Notes under the pieces: generated by a model | What the model saw: only the letters and a program-made list of their open reading frames with translations | The model's database searches: none | Told to the model about the DNA's origin: nothing | Made by a program: the position numbers and the translations under genes | Shown: piece after piece, positions 1-8,751 of the stretch | Layout of the letters: every line of letters starts with the position of its first letter | Numbering within the stretch: the first letter of the stretch is position 1 | Assembly: GCA_003427395.1 (NCBI GenBank) | Contig: BFEA01000025.1 | Span: 5,158,213 to 5,191,034, forward strand | Source: Chara braunii | Taxonomy: Eukaryota > Streptophyta > Charophyceae > Charales > Characeae | Length of the DNA: 32,822 nucleotides | Direction of reading: 5' to 3'

Positions 1-590
1 GGGAGCGAGGTCGAATTGGACAAGCCGATTTCAAGAACGTATATCGTTGCAAAAATATTTTTCATCTCTTTTGACTTTTTAATAGCTTTTATCCTTTTGC
101 ACACGAATACCATATTTTCACGATCCAAAAAATAAATTTATTTTACTTTATTTTCAAGTGAACTCTGAACCTGAACCGAACCTAATATCCGCACCAGATT
201 CTTGAATTTTCAGAACTGGAGCACGTAATTTGTCTGTAGGTGGTATTATTGGCCTTTTATCTTTTTCTAGAAAATTCCTCAGTTGTAAATAATGATTATA
301 TTCCAATATTACCAACAGAATTGAGTACAACAGTATTTCAATGGACTGTTCATGCTTCAAAAATAGGGATTCATGTTTTGTAAACTTTTTTTAATATATA
401 TTCGGTGGTTTACTAGAGACATTTTGCACTTTTTCAGAGGTATATTTCAGACATTTTTCCAGCAATGAAGTTAAAAAAAAAATCTATTATTTGTTTTAAT
501 CGTTAGATCAAGATTTAACCTGCTCCCCTCCCCTCCCTCTCCCTCTCCCCTTCCCCACCCAGGGCGAGGACAACGCGCACATGTTGACAT
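1..590. other. Non-coding AT-rich stretch
   Basis: I see no gene here. The first 470 bases are AT-rich with short open frames only. From about 520 the sequence turns pyrimidine-rich (CCCTCTCCC-type runs). Nothing in it resembles a known domain. Confidence 0.6.
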
Positions 591-595
591 AATTG

Positions 596-748
596 GCCCC
601 GCTCCACTACACAACATTTCAAGTGCATTTGGATCTGGCGGTGGTCCAAATACATCCATTTTTGCTGGATCGGTCTGAAAACATATGGATCAGAAGGTAG
701 TCCAGATACATTAACAATGATGTGTAGCGGAGCACGACGCCCAGAGCT
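596..748. repeat. Imperfect foldback (MITE-like) repeat
   Basis: The left arm (about 596-638) and the reverse complement of the right arm (about 706-748) align over about 43 bases with roughly 70 percent identity. They share GCTCC(A/G)CTACACA and a related GTGCATTTGGAT / ATGTATCTGGA segment. The middle holds two further GGATC-bearing copies. An inverted-repeat element of about 150 bp without coding capacity fits a MITE or foldback relic. Target-site duplications were not found, so the class is an inference. Confidence 0.4.
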
Positions 749-1195
749 CCAAATTATTCCCAACCTAACTACAGAAGTATGCCGCCTCGGCTGCTACCGT
801 TCGATGCTATGTCTTTTTCCAATTATTAAAAACAAAAAACAAGGAGAAAAATCCTGTCCTACAACATGAACGTATATAGACGGATAAGAGAACAAGGGGG
901 GCCTCGTCAAGCTTTCCCGCCAGAACAGACATGTAGGAGGACAAATCTTGGGGGGGGAAATAAAAATAAAAATAAAAAATAAAAGAGGAAAAAAAAAAAA
1001 AAGGATCCGCGGCGGAGGAACGTAAACAACACCCGTTTGCCGAGACCCTACAGTCTTTCCCCGAGCGCAACAGACTCTCAAAATGAATGAATACAACCTA
1101 TATTTCCGGCCACATACAGTCATGACGAGCGCACGTTGTCGTGTCCGGGCAAAGACGGTAGGCAAGTCGTTACTGCATGCACTGAAATAAAACGG
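749..1195. other. Non-coding stretch with A-rich tract
   Basis: No convincing gene. It holds an A-rich tract (about 958-1003) next to a GC-rich patch, and one isolated TTTCCCGCC word at 913-921. Open frames on the minus strand are low-complexity translations of these tracts. Confidence 0.5.
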
Positions 1196-1252
1196 GGGGC
1201 GGCGAGGGGGGGGGGGGGGGGCGTGTGTGTGTGTGTGTGTGTGTGGGGGGGG

Positions 1253-1287
<35 letters not shown>

Positions 1288-1365
1288 GGACGGGGGAGGG
1301 GAGGGACGCGCGGGAAAGATGGAGGGGCAGGGGGGGAGGGAGGGGGGGGGAGGGGAGAGGCAAAA
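1196..1365. repeat. Compound G-run / (GT)n / (GA)n low-complexity tract
   Basis: Runs of up to 14 or more G are followed by a (GT)n block near 1222-1246, more G, a (GA)n block near 1252-1277, and then further G runs to about 1365. The plus strand has many closely spaced G runs, so G-quadruplex formation is plausible. Open frames in both directions are simple translations of the repeat and are not genes. Confidence 0.9.
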
Positions 1366-1406
1366 CAAACGAAAACCAGAGAGAGATTCCTATAGGAACT
1401 TTATGA

Positions 1407-1500
1407 ATCAGCTTTGGACGTAATTACACAGTCAGATACATCTGGCAGCAATTGCACCAGGACCTGAATGTATCTGACCGTAATTACGTCCAAAGCTGAT
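1407..1500. repeat. Near-perfect inverted repeat (33-35 bp arms)
   Basis: The left arm 1407-1441 and right arm 1468-1500 are reverse complements except for a 2-base length difference. Both end in the word ATCAGCTTTGGACGTAATTA read inward. The loop is about 26 bases. DNA or RNA from here would fold into a long hairpin. It could be a small MITE or the terminal part of one. The core word GGACGTAATT recurs at 5300. Confidence 0.85.
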
Positions 1501-1660
1501 CCAAAAGGTCCTCGTGTGAGTAAACCCTAAAAGGCAAGAAATCGATTAACGAATGGCTGGCGAGCGAACAACTTCCGATAGTGAACGAATAATGTTTTCT
1601 GGGATAAACCATTTTTTTATTCGGATGAAGTGCGGAAGCATACAAGCGAAATCCGTCGTT

Positions 1661-1735
1661 TGCAAGTCCATTGCGTTCGAGGGCACATGTGCAAGTCCAT
1701 TGCGTTCGAGGGCACATTTGCAAGTCCACTGCGTC
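1661..1735 (+). repeat. 29-bp tandem repeat, about 2.6 copies
   Basis: TGCAAGTCCATTGCGTTCGA begins at 1661 and again at 1690, followed by GGGCACAT. A third, shorter copy starts at 1719. The first two copies are nearly identical, so the duplication is recent. Confidence 0.85.
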
Positions 1736-1824
1736 AAGATGGTAATCAGTACATGGGGACGAGCGATAGAGTGGAACTTAAAGAGGTACCCAGGTGGGGG
1801 AATAAGCACCCAACACTACAACAG

Positions 1825-1826
<2 letters not shown>

Positions 1827-1870
<44 letters not shown>

Positions 1871-2045
1871 GTTTGCAAGCCTATCAATTCGCCCCTCTCC
1901 CCCTGTCCAACCATTTCCGGTTCCCGGCTTGCTTCACCCGAGCTCTCTCGCCACCTCTCTACGATACCCGACAGTCGTCCATGCTCCTCCCTCAACTCTA
2001 TTTATTTACCCAGTCGTCCATGCTCCTCCCTCAACTCTATTTATT

Positions 2046-2112
<67 letters not shown>

Positions 2113-2222
2113 AATTTGCAAACCTATCAATTCTCCCCTCCCCTGTCCAGGCATTCCCGGTTTCCGCCTTGCTTTACCCGAACTATCTCCCACCCGTCCA
2201 CGATACCCGACACTCGTTCCTG

Positions 2223-2265
<43 letters not shown>

Positions 2266-2289
2266 GACACACACACACACACACACACA
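1827..2289. repeat. (CT)n microsatellites inside a duplicated unit, then (AC)n
   Basis: Three (CT)n tracts lie at 1827-1867, 2048-2109 and 2226-2261, and (AC)n at about 2266-2289. The unique DNA after the first tract (about 1868-1990) is repeated after the second (about 2110-2235) at roughly 80 percent identity, so the whole unit was duplicated. A perfect 39-bp tandem duplication lies within 1970-2048. Long open frames here are translations of the repeat. Confidence 0.9.
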
Positions 2290-2618
2290 ACGCAGGCCGC
2301 TCTGTAATCCCATTCCCTTCCCACGCCTGATAGACCTCCCCACTTTCACACTCTATATCGCTTTAACCCCTCCTCCTCTTTAAGCACACACCCGTCCTTA
2401 AGCATCACCACGCCTTCCTTCTCCCATCCTACCTCACTCAGTCTTCCCCTCAATCCTACTTCTCACTAGATCTCCCTTCCCCCCCACGAACCTTAACGGA
2501 AACCTGTCACCGCGGTCTGCCTTATTGTCTTCCCTGAGGAGAACGCACTGACTCTGTCGTCTACCTTGAATGCGCCCCGCCCCCTCTCCCCCCCATCTTC
2601 CCCCCCCCTGCCCCCTCT
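2290..2618. other. C-rich non-coding stretch
   Basis: Pyrimidine-rich DNA, becoming C-rich with CCCCCCCC runs just before the adapter-like sequence at 2619. I see no gene, RNA or repeat unit. Confidence 0.5.
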
Positions 2619-2637
2619 AGATGTGTATAAGAGACAG
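2619..2637 (+). other. Tn5 mosaic-end (Nextera adapter) sequence
   Basis: AGATGTGTATAAGAGACAG is an exact 19/19 match to the hyperactive Tn5 mosaic end used in transposase-based sequencing libraries. The preceding TCT matches the expected end of the partner mosaic end in a mate-pair junction. It lies at an abrupt change from C-rich to AT-balanced DNA. This is best read as adapter left in the assembly, so 2618 and 2638 may not be adjacent in the genome. Confidence 0.95.
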
Positions 2638-3485
2638 GCCCCTACCTTGCCATCATTTTAGGCATTCAAAAATTTATCTATTGTTGTTGTGATTTTATAC
2701 CACCAGTAGTTGGCCCAGCTATAGGCTGTGGGAAAAAAATAGAGTAGAAACGTTTCTAGTCCGATGAATTTGGGCGCTCCTGTAGTGGCCCGTACATTTC
2801 CTAAAATCGTGTGGCTTGAAGTACTTGTGGTTTAAAGGGACAAACACATACACATCCTATCTACCTACCGGCCCCCCCCCGCCCCGGCTCCCTCACCCAG
2901 CACGTGTACTTCGGCGGAAGGAGAAGTAAACTCAAAAGGCGCAAGAGGGGGGGGAAAGGGGGGAGGATTTGGGGGTCGGGGCAATCTACCTCGTCATGAT
3001 GAATAACCAAAGATGAACGAGAGTGAAGTATGGAGCTTCCTTTTTCCCGCCCTTGATTTTTCATATTAGAGTATTTTAGTAATGTCCGTTTTATAGATTT
3101 TGCATGAATCTAGACATAATAGAAGCCAAGTTCATTAACTTCAAGCCATCGAATATTCCAGAACTCGTATCCCTTATGGCAGGTAGAAAGACACACTTAC
3201 AGCAGAGCAAGGACTCGTTGCGGACGTAATGTGAGCGCAGTTTTGCACGAATCTTGCCGCAAAGAGAGCCACGTTCATACTCAGCAAACGAAAAATACCG
3301 CCCCAATCTTACCACTATGAAAGATTCGTAATTCGTATTGACTTCAACTGCTACTATTCGTAATGACTATTCAGCACCTCTGAATCCCGCGGACTATTCA
3401 GCCCCTCTGAATTTTGCCCATAATTATTTGCCGTGATTGGTCATCGTTAATTACTAATGACTTCAGATTTCTTAATTAGCAAACA
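2638..3485. other. Non-coding stretch; no gene seen
   Basis: Mixed sequence without a convincing coding frame. It contains a G-rich patch near 2945-2985 and one TTTCCCGCC word at 3043-3051. From about 3365 short repeats begin (ACTATTCAGC followed by CCTCTGAAT, twice at about 3366-3410) and lead into the promoter-like block. Confidence 0.5.
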
Positions 3486-3722
3486 AATCACGTTTCCCGC
3501 CAAAAACAAATCACGTTTCCCGCCAAAAGTACCTCCCGCCGATTCAGCACTTCACTAATATGAGCAAATCACGTTTCCCGCCAAAAGTAACTCCCGCCGA
3601 TTCAGCACTCGACTAATATGAGTAAATCACGTTTCCCGCCAAAAGTAACTGATGATTGATCATTAACTACAGAGTTCGAACTTGTTAAACAGCAAAAAAA
3701 AAAAAAAAACACGTTTCCCGCC
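3486..3722 (+). promoter_or_regulatory. Cluster of five E2F-type sites in 58-bp repeats
   Basis: The word TTTCCCGCC occurs at 3493-3501, 3516-3524, 3574-3582, 3632-3640 and 3714-3722, always on the plus strand and always inside CACGTTTCCCGCCAAA. It matches the plant and animal E2F/DP consensus TTTSSCGC exactly. Copies two to four are spaced by exactly 58 bases because the DNA is a tandem repeat that also carries CTCCCGCCGATTCAGCACT. A TATA-like box follows within 25 bases of the last site. Family knowledge says such clusters drive S-phase genes; that this one is active is inference. A neutral tandem repeat would look the same. Confidence 0.5.
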
Positions 3723-3745
3723 AAATAATCACGCTCACAAACCCC

Positions 3746-3869
3746 TTTAAAAGGAGAGAGGAAGAGAACAAGCCCCAGAGAAAGACCGCCTCCTCGAAAC
3801 AGAACACTTCTATTCCCAATCAGGAAAAGACCGCAAGCACTCTATCCTTCCTAAAGACTACCGTAAAAG
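3746..3869 (+). promoter_or_regulatory. TATA-like box, leader and possible first splice donor
   Basis: TTTAAAAG at 3746-3753 lies 24 bases after the last E2F-type site. A start near 3775-3785 would give a leader rich in CT and A that reaches GTAAAAG|GTAATT near 3868, a reasonable plant-type splice donor. No ATG-led coding sequence or protein domain follows before the G-rich repeat at 4140, so a gene is not established. A single N sits at 3980. Confidence 0.3.
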
Positions 3870-4139
3870 GTAATTCCCCCCCCCCAAAAAAAAAATCTGG
3901 CCCGCAACTCTCTAGCCCAGAACTCCGGAAAAAAAAAAAAAAAATCATGAACAGTTTCCAAATCCTTACCTGATTATAANTATACAGCACTAATAATTCA
4001 TAAGCGTCAAGGAATCACAAGAAAGGCCAATGGAAGAGCCTCAACTTTAAACCCCAACATTGCTTGCACCCTCCACTGAAACTTCGTTATTGATGACAGA
4101 GTCCACACTGTCCACACAAGAAACCCATCAGGGAGAGAA

Positions 4140-4860
4140 AGGATAGGGGTAGCAAGGGTAGGAGGAGGGATAGGGGTAGTAGGAGAGGTACCAGGAGATG
4201 TCCGAGGAGGGGTAGGAGGAGCGGTAGGACGAGTAGGATTACTTCACTGATACTTGGTACGAGGGGTAGGAGGGGTAGAGTGGTAGGAGGGGTAGGAGGG
4301 GTAGAAGGGGTAGAAGGGGTAGGAGGAGTAGGAGGAGAGATAGAAGTACTTCACTGAAACTTGGTAAGAGGGGTAGGAGGGGTAGTAGAAGGGGTGTTAG
4401 GAGGGGTAGCACGAGGCGTAGGATTATTTCACTGATACTTGGTACGAGGAGGGATAGCAGGGGAAGGAGGGGTAGGAGGGGTAGGAGGGGTAGGAGGTGA
4501 AGGAGGGGTAGGAGGAGAGAGAGAAGTACTTCACTGAAACTTGGTAAGAGGGGTAGGAGGGGTAGGAGGGGTAGTAGAAGGGGTGTTAGGAGGGGTAGCA
4601 CGAGGCGTAGGATTATTTCACTGATACTTGGTACGAGGAGGGGTAGGAGGGGTAGGAGGGGAAGGAGGGGTAGGAGGGGTAGGAGGGGAAATAGAAGTAC
4701 TTCACTGAAACTTGGTAAGAGGAGTAGGAGGGGTAGTAGAAGGGGTGTTGGGAAGGGTAGCACGAGCCGTAGGAGGGGTGGGAGGAGAGGTAGGAGGAGG
4801 GGTAGGAGGAGGGGTAAGAGGAGGGGTAGGAGGAGGGGTACGTACTGCACTGAACTTGGT
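4140..4860. repeat. GGGGTAGGAG higher-order tandem repeat
   Basis: Degenerate (GGGGTAGGA)n units are interrupted by conserved spacers, ACTTCACTGAAACTTGGTA and TTCACTGATACTTGGTACGA. The marker AGAAGTACTTCACTGAAACT recurs at about 4342, 4522 and 4693, giving a higher-order period of about 170-180 bp. The plus strand has regularly spaced GGGG runs. The minus strand translates to leucine/proline-rich strings (203 codons open) and one plus frame to glycine/valine, all explained by the repeat. Confidence 0.9.
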
Positions 4861-5307
4861 CATTCTAATGGAGAGCAGTGTACAGAAAAGAAACCCAAAA
4901 AAAAAGAAAGACAAAAAAACAAAAGCAGCCCATCAAAGAGAGAAAGGAGGGGTAGAAAGGGTGGGAGCGGAAAACTGGCCAGCGAAAAAGGGGCTTGCTC
5001 TACCGTTCCTTCCTTGCCAGCAAACAAGCAGCTGCCAAAAACACGACTTACGCTATGCACTGAGACAAGGAACAATGTACTTGACCGCAATTACCGCCAA
5101 GATACACGGCAAGAACGCACAGACTATGACAAGCTGGTAATCACTGAGCGAAAAATATATATACTACTAGTAAACGTGAATACATATATACTGATCAATT
5201 GTATGACCGATAGCATAATTATCAGAAATTCCAATTTAAAAAAAAAAAAAACAGACCGATGCCATACTCAGACTAGGGACTTTATCAACTTATATCTGTG
5301 GACGTAA
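4861..5307. other. Non-coding stretch; no gene seen
   Basis: A-rich tracts and mixed sequence. Short open frames start near 5014, but nothing suggests a domain. The word TGGACGTAATT at the right end is shared with the hairpin at 1407-1500. Confidence 0.5.
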
Positions 5308-5339
5308 TTGCGGCCAAGGTGCATCCCGCCTGGCCGCAA
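5308..5339. repeat. 9-bp perfect hairpin
   Basis: TTGCGGCCA (5308-5316) and TGGCCGCAA (5331-5339) are perfect reverse complements around a 14-base loop. A second near-palindrome, GTGTGGGTATTATACCCTCAC, follows at about 5369-5389. No T-run follows directly, and in this eukaryotic context a bacterial terminator is not suggested. Confidence 0.7.
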
Positions 5340-5705
5340 AAGCGGTCACATACATGCTCGCTAATAGTCGTGTGGGTATTATACCCTCACACTAGGGGAG
5401 TAAACCACTGAATTCGCCCGTCACGTACAGTCAGACTGATGACATAGTCAAATACATTTATCATCGATTTTTATCTTCAATAAAAATCCAAAAAAAAAAC
5501 TCTAAAGGACAAAAATACCAATAAAATCGCTGGTGCCAGTCCGTACTTTCACTTCAATCAAAAAAAAAAAAAAAAAAAAAGAGAGAGAAGCAGGGAGTTG
5601 AAGAACGCCGGAACTGTTATAACTCGAATCATGAAGCGCATGAGCCTACCGGTAGTGTTAATTAATCTCTCATCGACTCTATCGATGTCTAGAGACTGAA
5701 AACTC
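5340..5705. other. Non-coding stretch
   Basis: No gene seen. It contains A-runs at about 5489-5498 and 5559-5580 and short AT-rich segments. Confidence 0.5.
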
Positions 5706-6000
5706 GAATAGAACGCCCGGTCCTTATCGATGTATATAGACGGAAAATTTACCAAATACAGACATAATGACTGGGCGTTCTATTCGGGTGCAGACGGGTC
5801 ACCACCACATTTACCCAAATAGAACTCATGGGCACTAAACCTTCATCTCTTCCGCCCGCCACATTACAGCACAGCTTACCCGAATAGAACGCATGGGAAA
5901 GACACAGTTTACCCGAATAGAGCGCATGGGAAAGACACAGTTTACCCCCAATAAAGCGCATGGGAAAGACACAGTTTACCCCCAATAAAGCGCACAGCCA
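5706..6000. repeat. 33-bp minisatellite with an inverted outlying copy
   Basis: A 17-bp inverted repeat opens the block: GAATAGAACGCCCGGTC at 5706-5722 and its complement, one mismatch, at 5769-5785. The same word family (CCGAATAGAACGCATGGG) then recurs in direct orientation near 5816 and as a 33-bp tandem array from about 5878 to 5995, with AAGACACAGTTTACC as the second half of the unit. As 33 is a multiple of three, the minus strand reads as an 11-residue repeat containing GKLCLSHA. With only about four copies and no flanking coding signal I do not call it a gene. Confidence 0.8.
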
Positions 6001-6090
6001 CATAGTGTTTGTTGCACATCGAAGTCGCCCGCATTGCAGCGCACGGTGCCTCTGTTCAATTGCTTAATTCGTTAATAGTTCGATCAATGG

Positions 6091-6157
6091 AATAGCAGGT
6101 CGATTGGCTGATTGATTGGCTGATTGATTAGATGATTGATTAGATGATTGGATGATA
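6091..6157 (+). repeat. Degenerate GATTGATT tetranucleotide tract
   Basis: Repeats of GATTGATTG(G/A)(C/A)TGATTG form a short imperfect tandem tract. It continues as scattered ATTGATTG words to about 6205. Confidence 0.7.
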
Positions 6158-6393
6158 CTTTACGAGGTTACAAGCTGATTGATTGCAAAATTGAACGATT
6201 GATTACCTCTCTCCTTCTGTCGCCGTTTTCCCTGTCGTCTCTGAAATTCGATGACGGAGATCTCTCTCGCGCACCTCCATCGCCATCGCCGCTGTGCGGC
6301 GGCGACCTCGACCGGGGTCCCGGTGAGTCATTCTCCCCACTCCCCCGTCCATCTTCATCCTCTCCTCTCGCCATCTCTCTAAATCCCGTCATG

Positions 6394-6394
<1 letters not shown>

Positions 6395-6457
<63 letters not shown>

Positions 6458-6458
6458 N

Positions 6459-6545
<87 letters not shown>

Positions 6546-6553
6546 CGTGTGTG
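6395..6553. repeat. (CT)n microsatellite with (GT)n end
   Basis: About 140 bases of uninterrupted CT apart from an N at 6458, followed by (GT)n. The N probably marks uncertain tract length. Open frames of up to 183 codons across this tract are serine/leucine or arginine/glutamate repeat translations. Confidence 0.95.
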
Positions 6554-6710
6554 ACAAACCACGTCGTCCCCTGCCGCACGCACTACCGACAACGCTTGCA
6601 ACCAATGGCGGCAGAGGCCGCTGCTGTCGCCGTCAAAGAGTGCTTCAACACCATACACCTACCGCTTCCCTACCCTTCCTTGTCGTTGATTGGTGCTAAC
6701 TTCTAAGCCG

Positions 6711-6770
6711 TCCGTTTAGAACCGTTTAGTTCCGTTTAGAACCGTTTAGTTCCGTTTAGAACCGTTTAGA
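6711..6770 (+). repeat. 10-bp tandem repeat, six units
   Basis: Six units alternate TCCGTTTAGA and ACCGTTTAGT, so the higher-order period is 20 bp. The TTTAG core resembles part of plant telomere repeats but lacks the GGG. A short (CCGA)n tract follows at about 6809-6829. Confidence 0.85.
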
Positions 6771-6829
6771 TGCGCCGGAAGAGCGCCGTTTTCAACCGCG
6801 ACGCGCCGACCGACCGACCGACCGACCGC

Positions 6830-7803
6830 ATGACTTGACTGTTATACCACCGGAAGATCGATCAACGGTCAGCTTCATGAGCGATGGCGATGGTGAACAC
6901 TCGTCGCTCATCTCTTCGGGAACTCCGCAAGATGATCCTGCCGCTCTCCTCCGCTTCCCTCCACTTTCCACTGCTCATCACCCCTCCCCGCCTTCTGACC
7001 CTTGCACTGGGCCCCGTCAAAGAGCGGCTCCCTGTTCCAATCAGTGTTGTCATCGGTAAGTCACAATCACAGGGTTCGTATGCGCAGCCGTACGGGCTGC
7101 AGAAGTGTAAGGTGAACACACAGCCTGTAAGACTGCCTAAGTGACCAATGAACAAGCCCGTGAGTAATGTAATGAGCATAAACGAGCCCGTAACAAGGCT
7201 GCGTAAGTTTGTCGGTTTGCGTCGTTGTCTCCCTTGGTCGCTGGGAGCGGACCGGTCTGCGGCAGAAAGTTTTCGGTCCAGAGAGGGGAGAGGGAGGACG
7301 GGGCTAGAGCGGTCAGCGGAAGGTATGCTCGGGCGAACCGGTGGGCGCCGTCCGGATTGGTAGATATAGAATTGAATGGGCACGAATGATAAAAGCAGAC
7401 GACCGGTCGGCAGGGCGCGAAGGTCCGTAGATAGATGGGAAAGAGGGTTCTCAATCCAAAGGGTCTTTTTTTCCGGTTTCCCTCGTCGGCTTAGATGACA
7501 ACGATCAGCATAGCATGGCCATGGGCTTACAGTGTTTGCAACCCCTGGTCTTTCTTGCATTTATACACCTGAGTCATTTTCAACGATTCAACGGCCTTTG
7601 GAAAAGGCCCAATGTGGTCTTTTGAAAGGGTGGCAGGGCGTTTTAGGGGGCGGGGCGGGGCAGTTGCTGAAGGCGAAGGACCAGCAGCTGTGCGTGGTCC
7701 CAGAAAATTTTGAAACAGCGAGGGGCCCAAGTCGAGACGGTGTGGGCAGCCCAGGCCTAGCGTCCTTAGGGGGGCCCTTCTTTGACAATTGTTGGGTTTT
7801 TTG
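6830..7803. other. No supported gene; GC-balanced DNA
   Basis: Several overlapping open frames occur on both strands (up to 232 codons on the minus strand, ending at 6862), but their translations are rich in R, S and P and show no recognisable domain. A (GGGGC)n-like patch lies near 7648-7662. I treat the frames as chance in GC-rich DNA. Confidence 0.45.
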
Positions 7804-8345
7804 CTACAGTACGTTGGATTTGGTGAAGCAAGTCGCAGTATGGATCTTGACAGATGGACGTGTCGTACGGCATTTCTCGGGTGAGAAGAAATGGGCTCGA
7901 GACATGGTCTTTTGAATGGTGATTCGGGTTGTTATTTAATGAGTGCATTACGGGTGTTATCAATTGAAGGTGGCCTGGTTCGAACTGGTAACTTGTGGAT
8001 GTTTTGTAGTTATAGTTGGTGTTGAGGAATTTAACTTGGTTTTTCTGTTGGGCACGGCTGCGGGGGACGGGCTACCGGTTATGGCCTATAGCATCATGAT
8101 TTCACGGGTTTCAAACGTCGGATTTAGCAGGAGATAGTTGCAGTATGAATTTTGACGAATGTATGTGAATTTCGGTGAGAAGAGGCGGGCTCGAACTGTG
8201 GTCTGTTGAATTGCGTTTCGGGTTGTTAAGTTAGTGTGAACATGACCTGGTTCGAACTAGTGACTTGTGGTAGTATTAGTTGATTTTTGGGAAAATTTAC
8301 CTGGTTTTTGTGTTGGGCGCGGCTGCGTGGAAGGTCTACCGGTTA
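7804..8345 (+). repeat. Diverged tandem duplication, period about 265-305 bp
   Basis: Landmarks repeat in the same order. CAGTATG(G/A)AT(C/T)TTGAC occurs at 7836 and 8141, CCTGGTTCGAACT at about 7974 and 8246, GTTGGGC(A/G)CGGCTGCG at about 8047 and 8313, and CTACCGGTTA at 8072 and 8336. The changing offsets (305, 272, 264) show internal indels. The GGTTCGAAC word looks like a partial tRNA B box. This may be the 5' non-coding part, or tandem LTR relics, of the element encoding the gag-like gene downstream. Confidence 0.7.
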
Positions 8346-8369
8346 GGACAATTGATGAACCCTTATTCC

Positions 8370-8470
8370 AATAGTATATAAGTTTCATAGTCATTGTGTT
8401 CGTCAGCCGACTTGTCATAGACCCTTGATGAGCCTAGTGGGTGGCTAGGCCAAACCGGTCGGGTCATACA
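8370..8470 (+). promoter_or_regulatory. TATA box upstream of the gag-like gene
   Basis: AGTATATAAG at about 8373-8382 is a good TATA box, 370 bases before the first in-frame ATG of the gag-like gene at 8752. The interval includes a pyrimidine-rich tract (8545-8620). Promoter identity is inferred from motif and position only. Confidence 0.4.
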
Positions 8471-8751
8471 CCATGCGGGAGTGTTTTATTTCCGCTATGT
8501 TGTGCCTTCACGATGATTTTTTATCTAAGTCGCGTTCGAGGACACCTCTCTTTCTTTGTGCCTTTTCTTATTTCTCTTTTCTGCTCTCTCCTTTTTCTCC
8601 TCTTCCTTCTCTCTTCTCTTATGTGTGGGTGCATAAGAATTGGAGTTCCTTGCTATCACTGTTTTGCTTATGCGTGATATACATACTTTGTTTAACAAAG
8701 GAACCGACATAGGAGTCATACTACAGTTGAGTGACTTCGTATAATATAACG

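Noticed and set aside
1553-2383. 276-codon plus-strand open frame
   Set aside because: Open because of three (CT)n tracts and an (AC)n tract; the unique parts are not protein-like.
4239-4850. 203-codon leucine/proline-rich minus-strand open frame
   Set aside because: It is the direct translation of the GGGGTAGGA repeat; no complexity beyond the repeat.
5308-5339. Rho-independent terminator
   Set aside because: No T-run follows directly and nothing bacterial is present.
6148-6699. 183-codon plus-strand open frame across the CT tract
   Set aside because: Serine/leucine repeats from (CT)n with an N inside; flanks lack domain features.
6711-6770. Interstitial telomere repeat
   Set aside because: Units are CCGTTTAG(A/T), without the TTTAGGG or TTAGGG pattern.
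6862-7560. 232-codon minus-strand open frame
   Set aside because: R/S/P-rich translation of GC-rich DNA with competing frames on both strands; no domain and no support for an exon.
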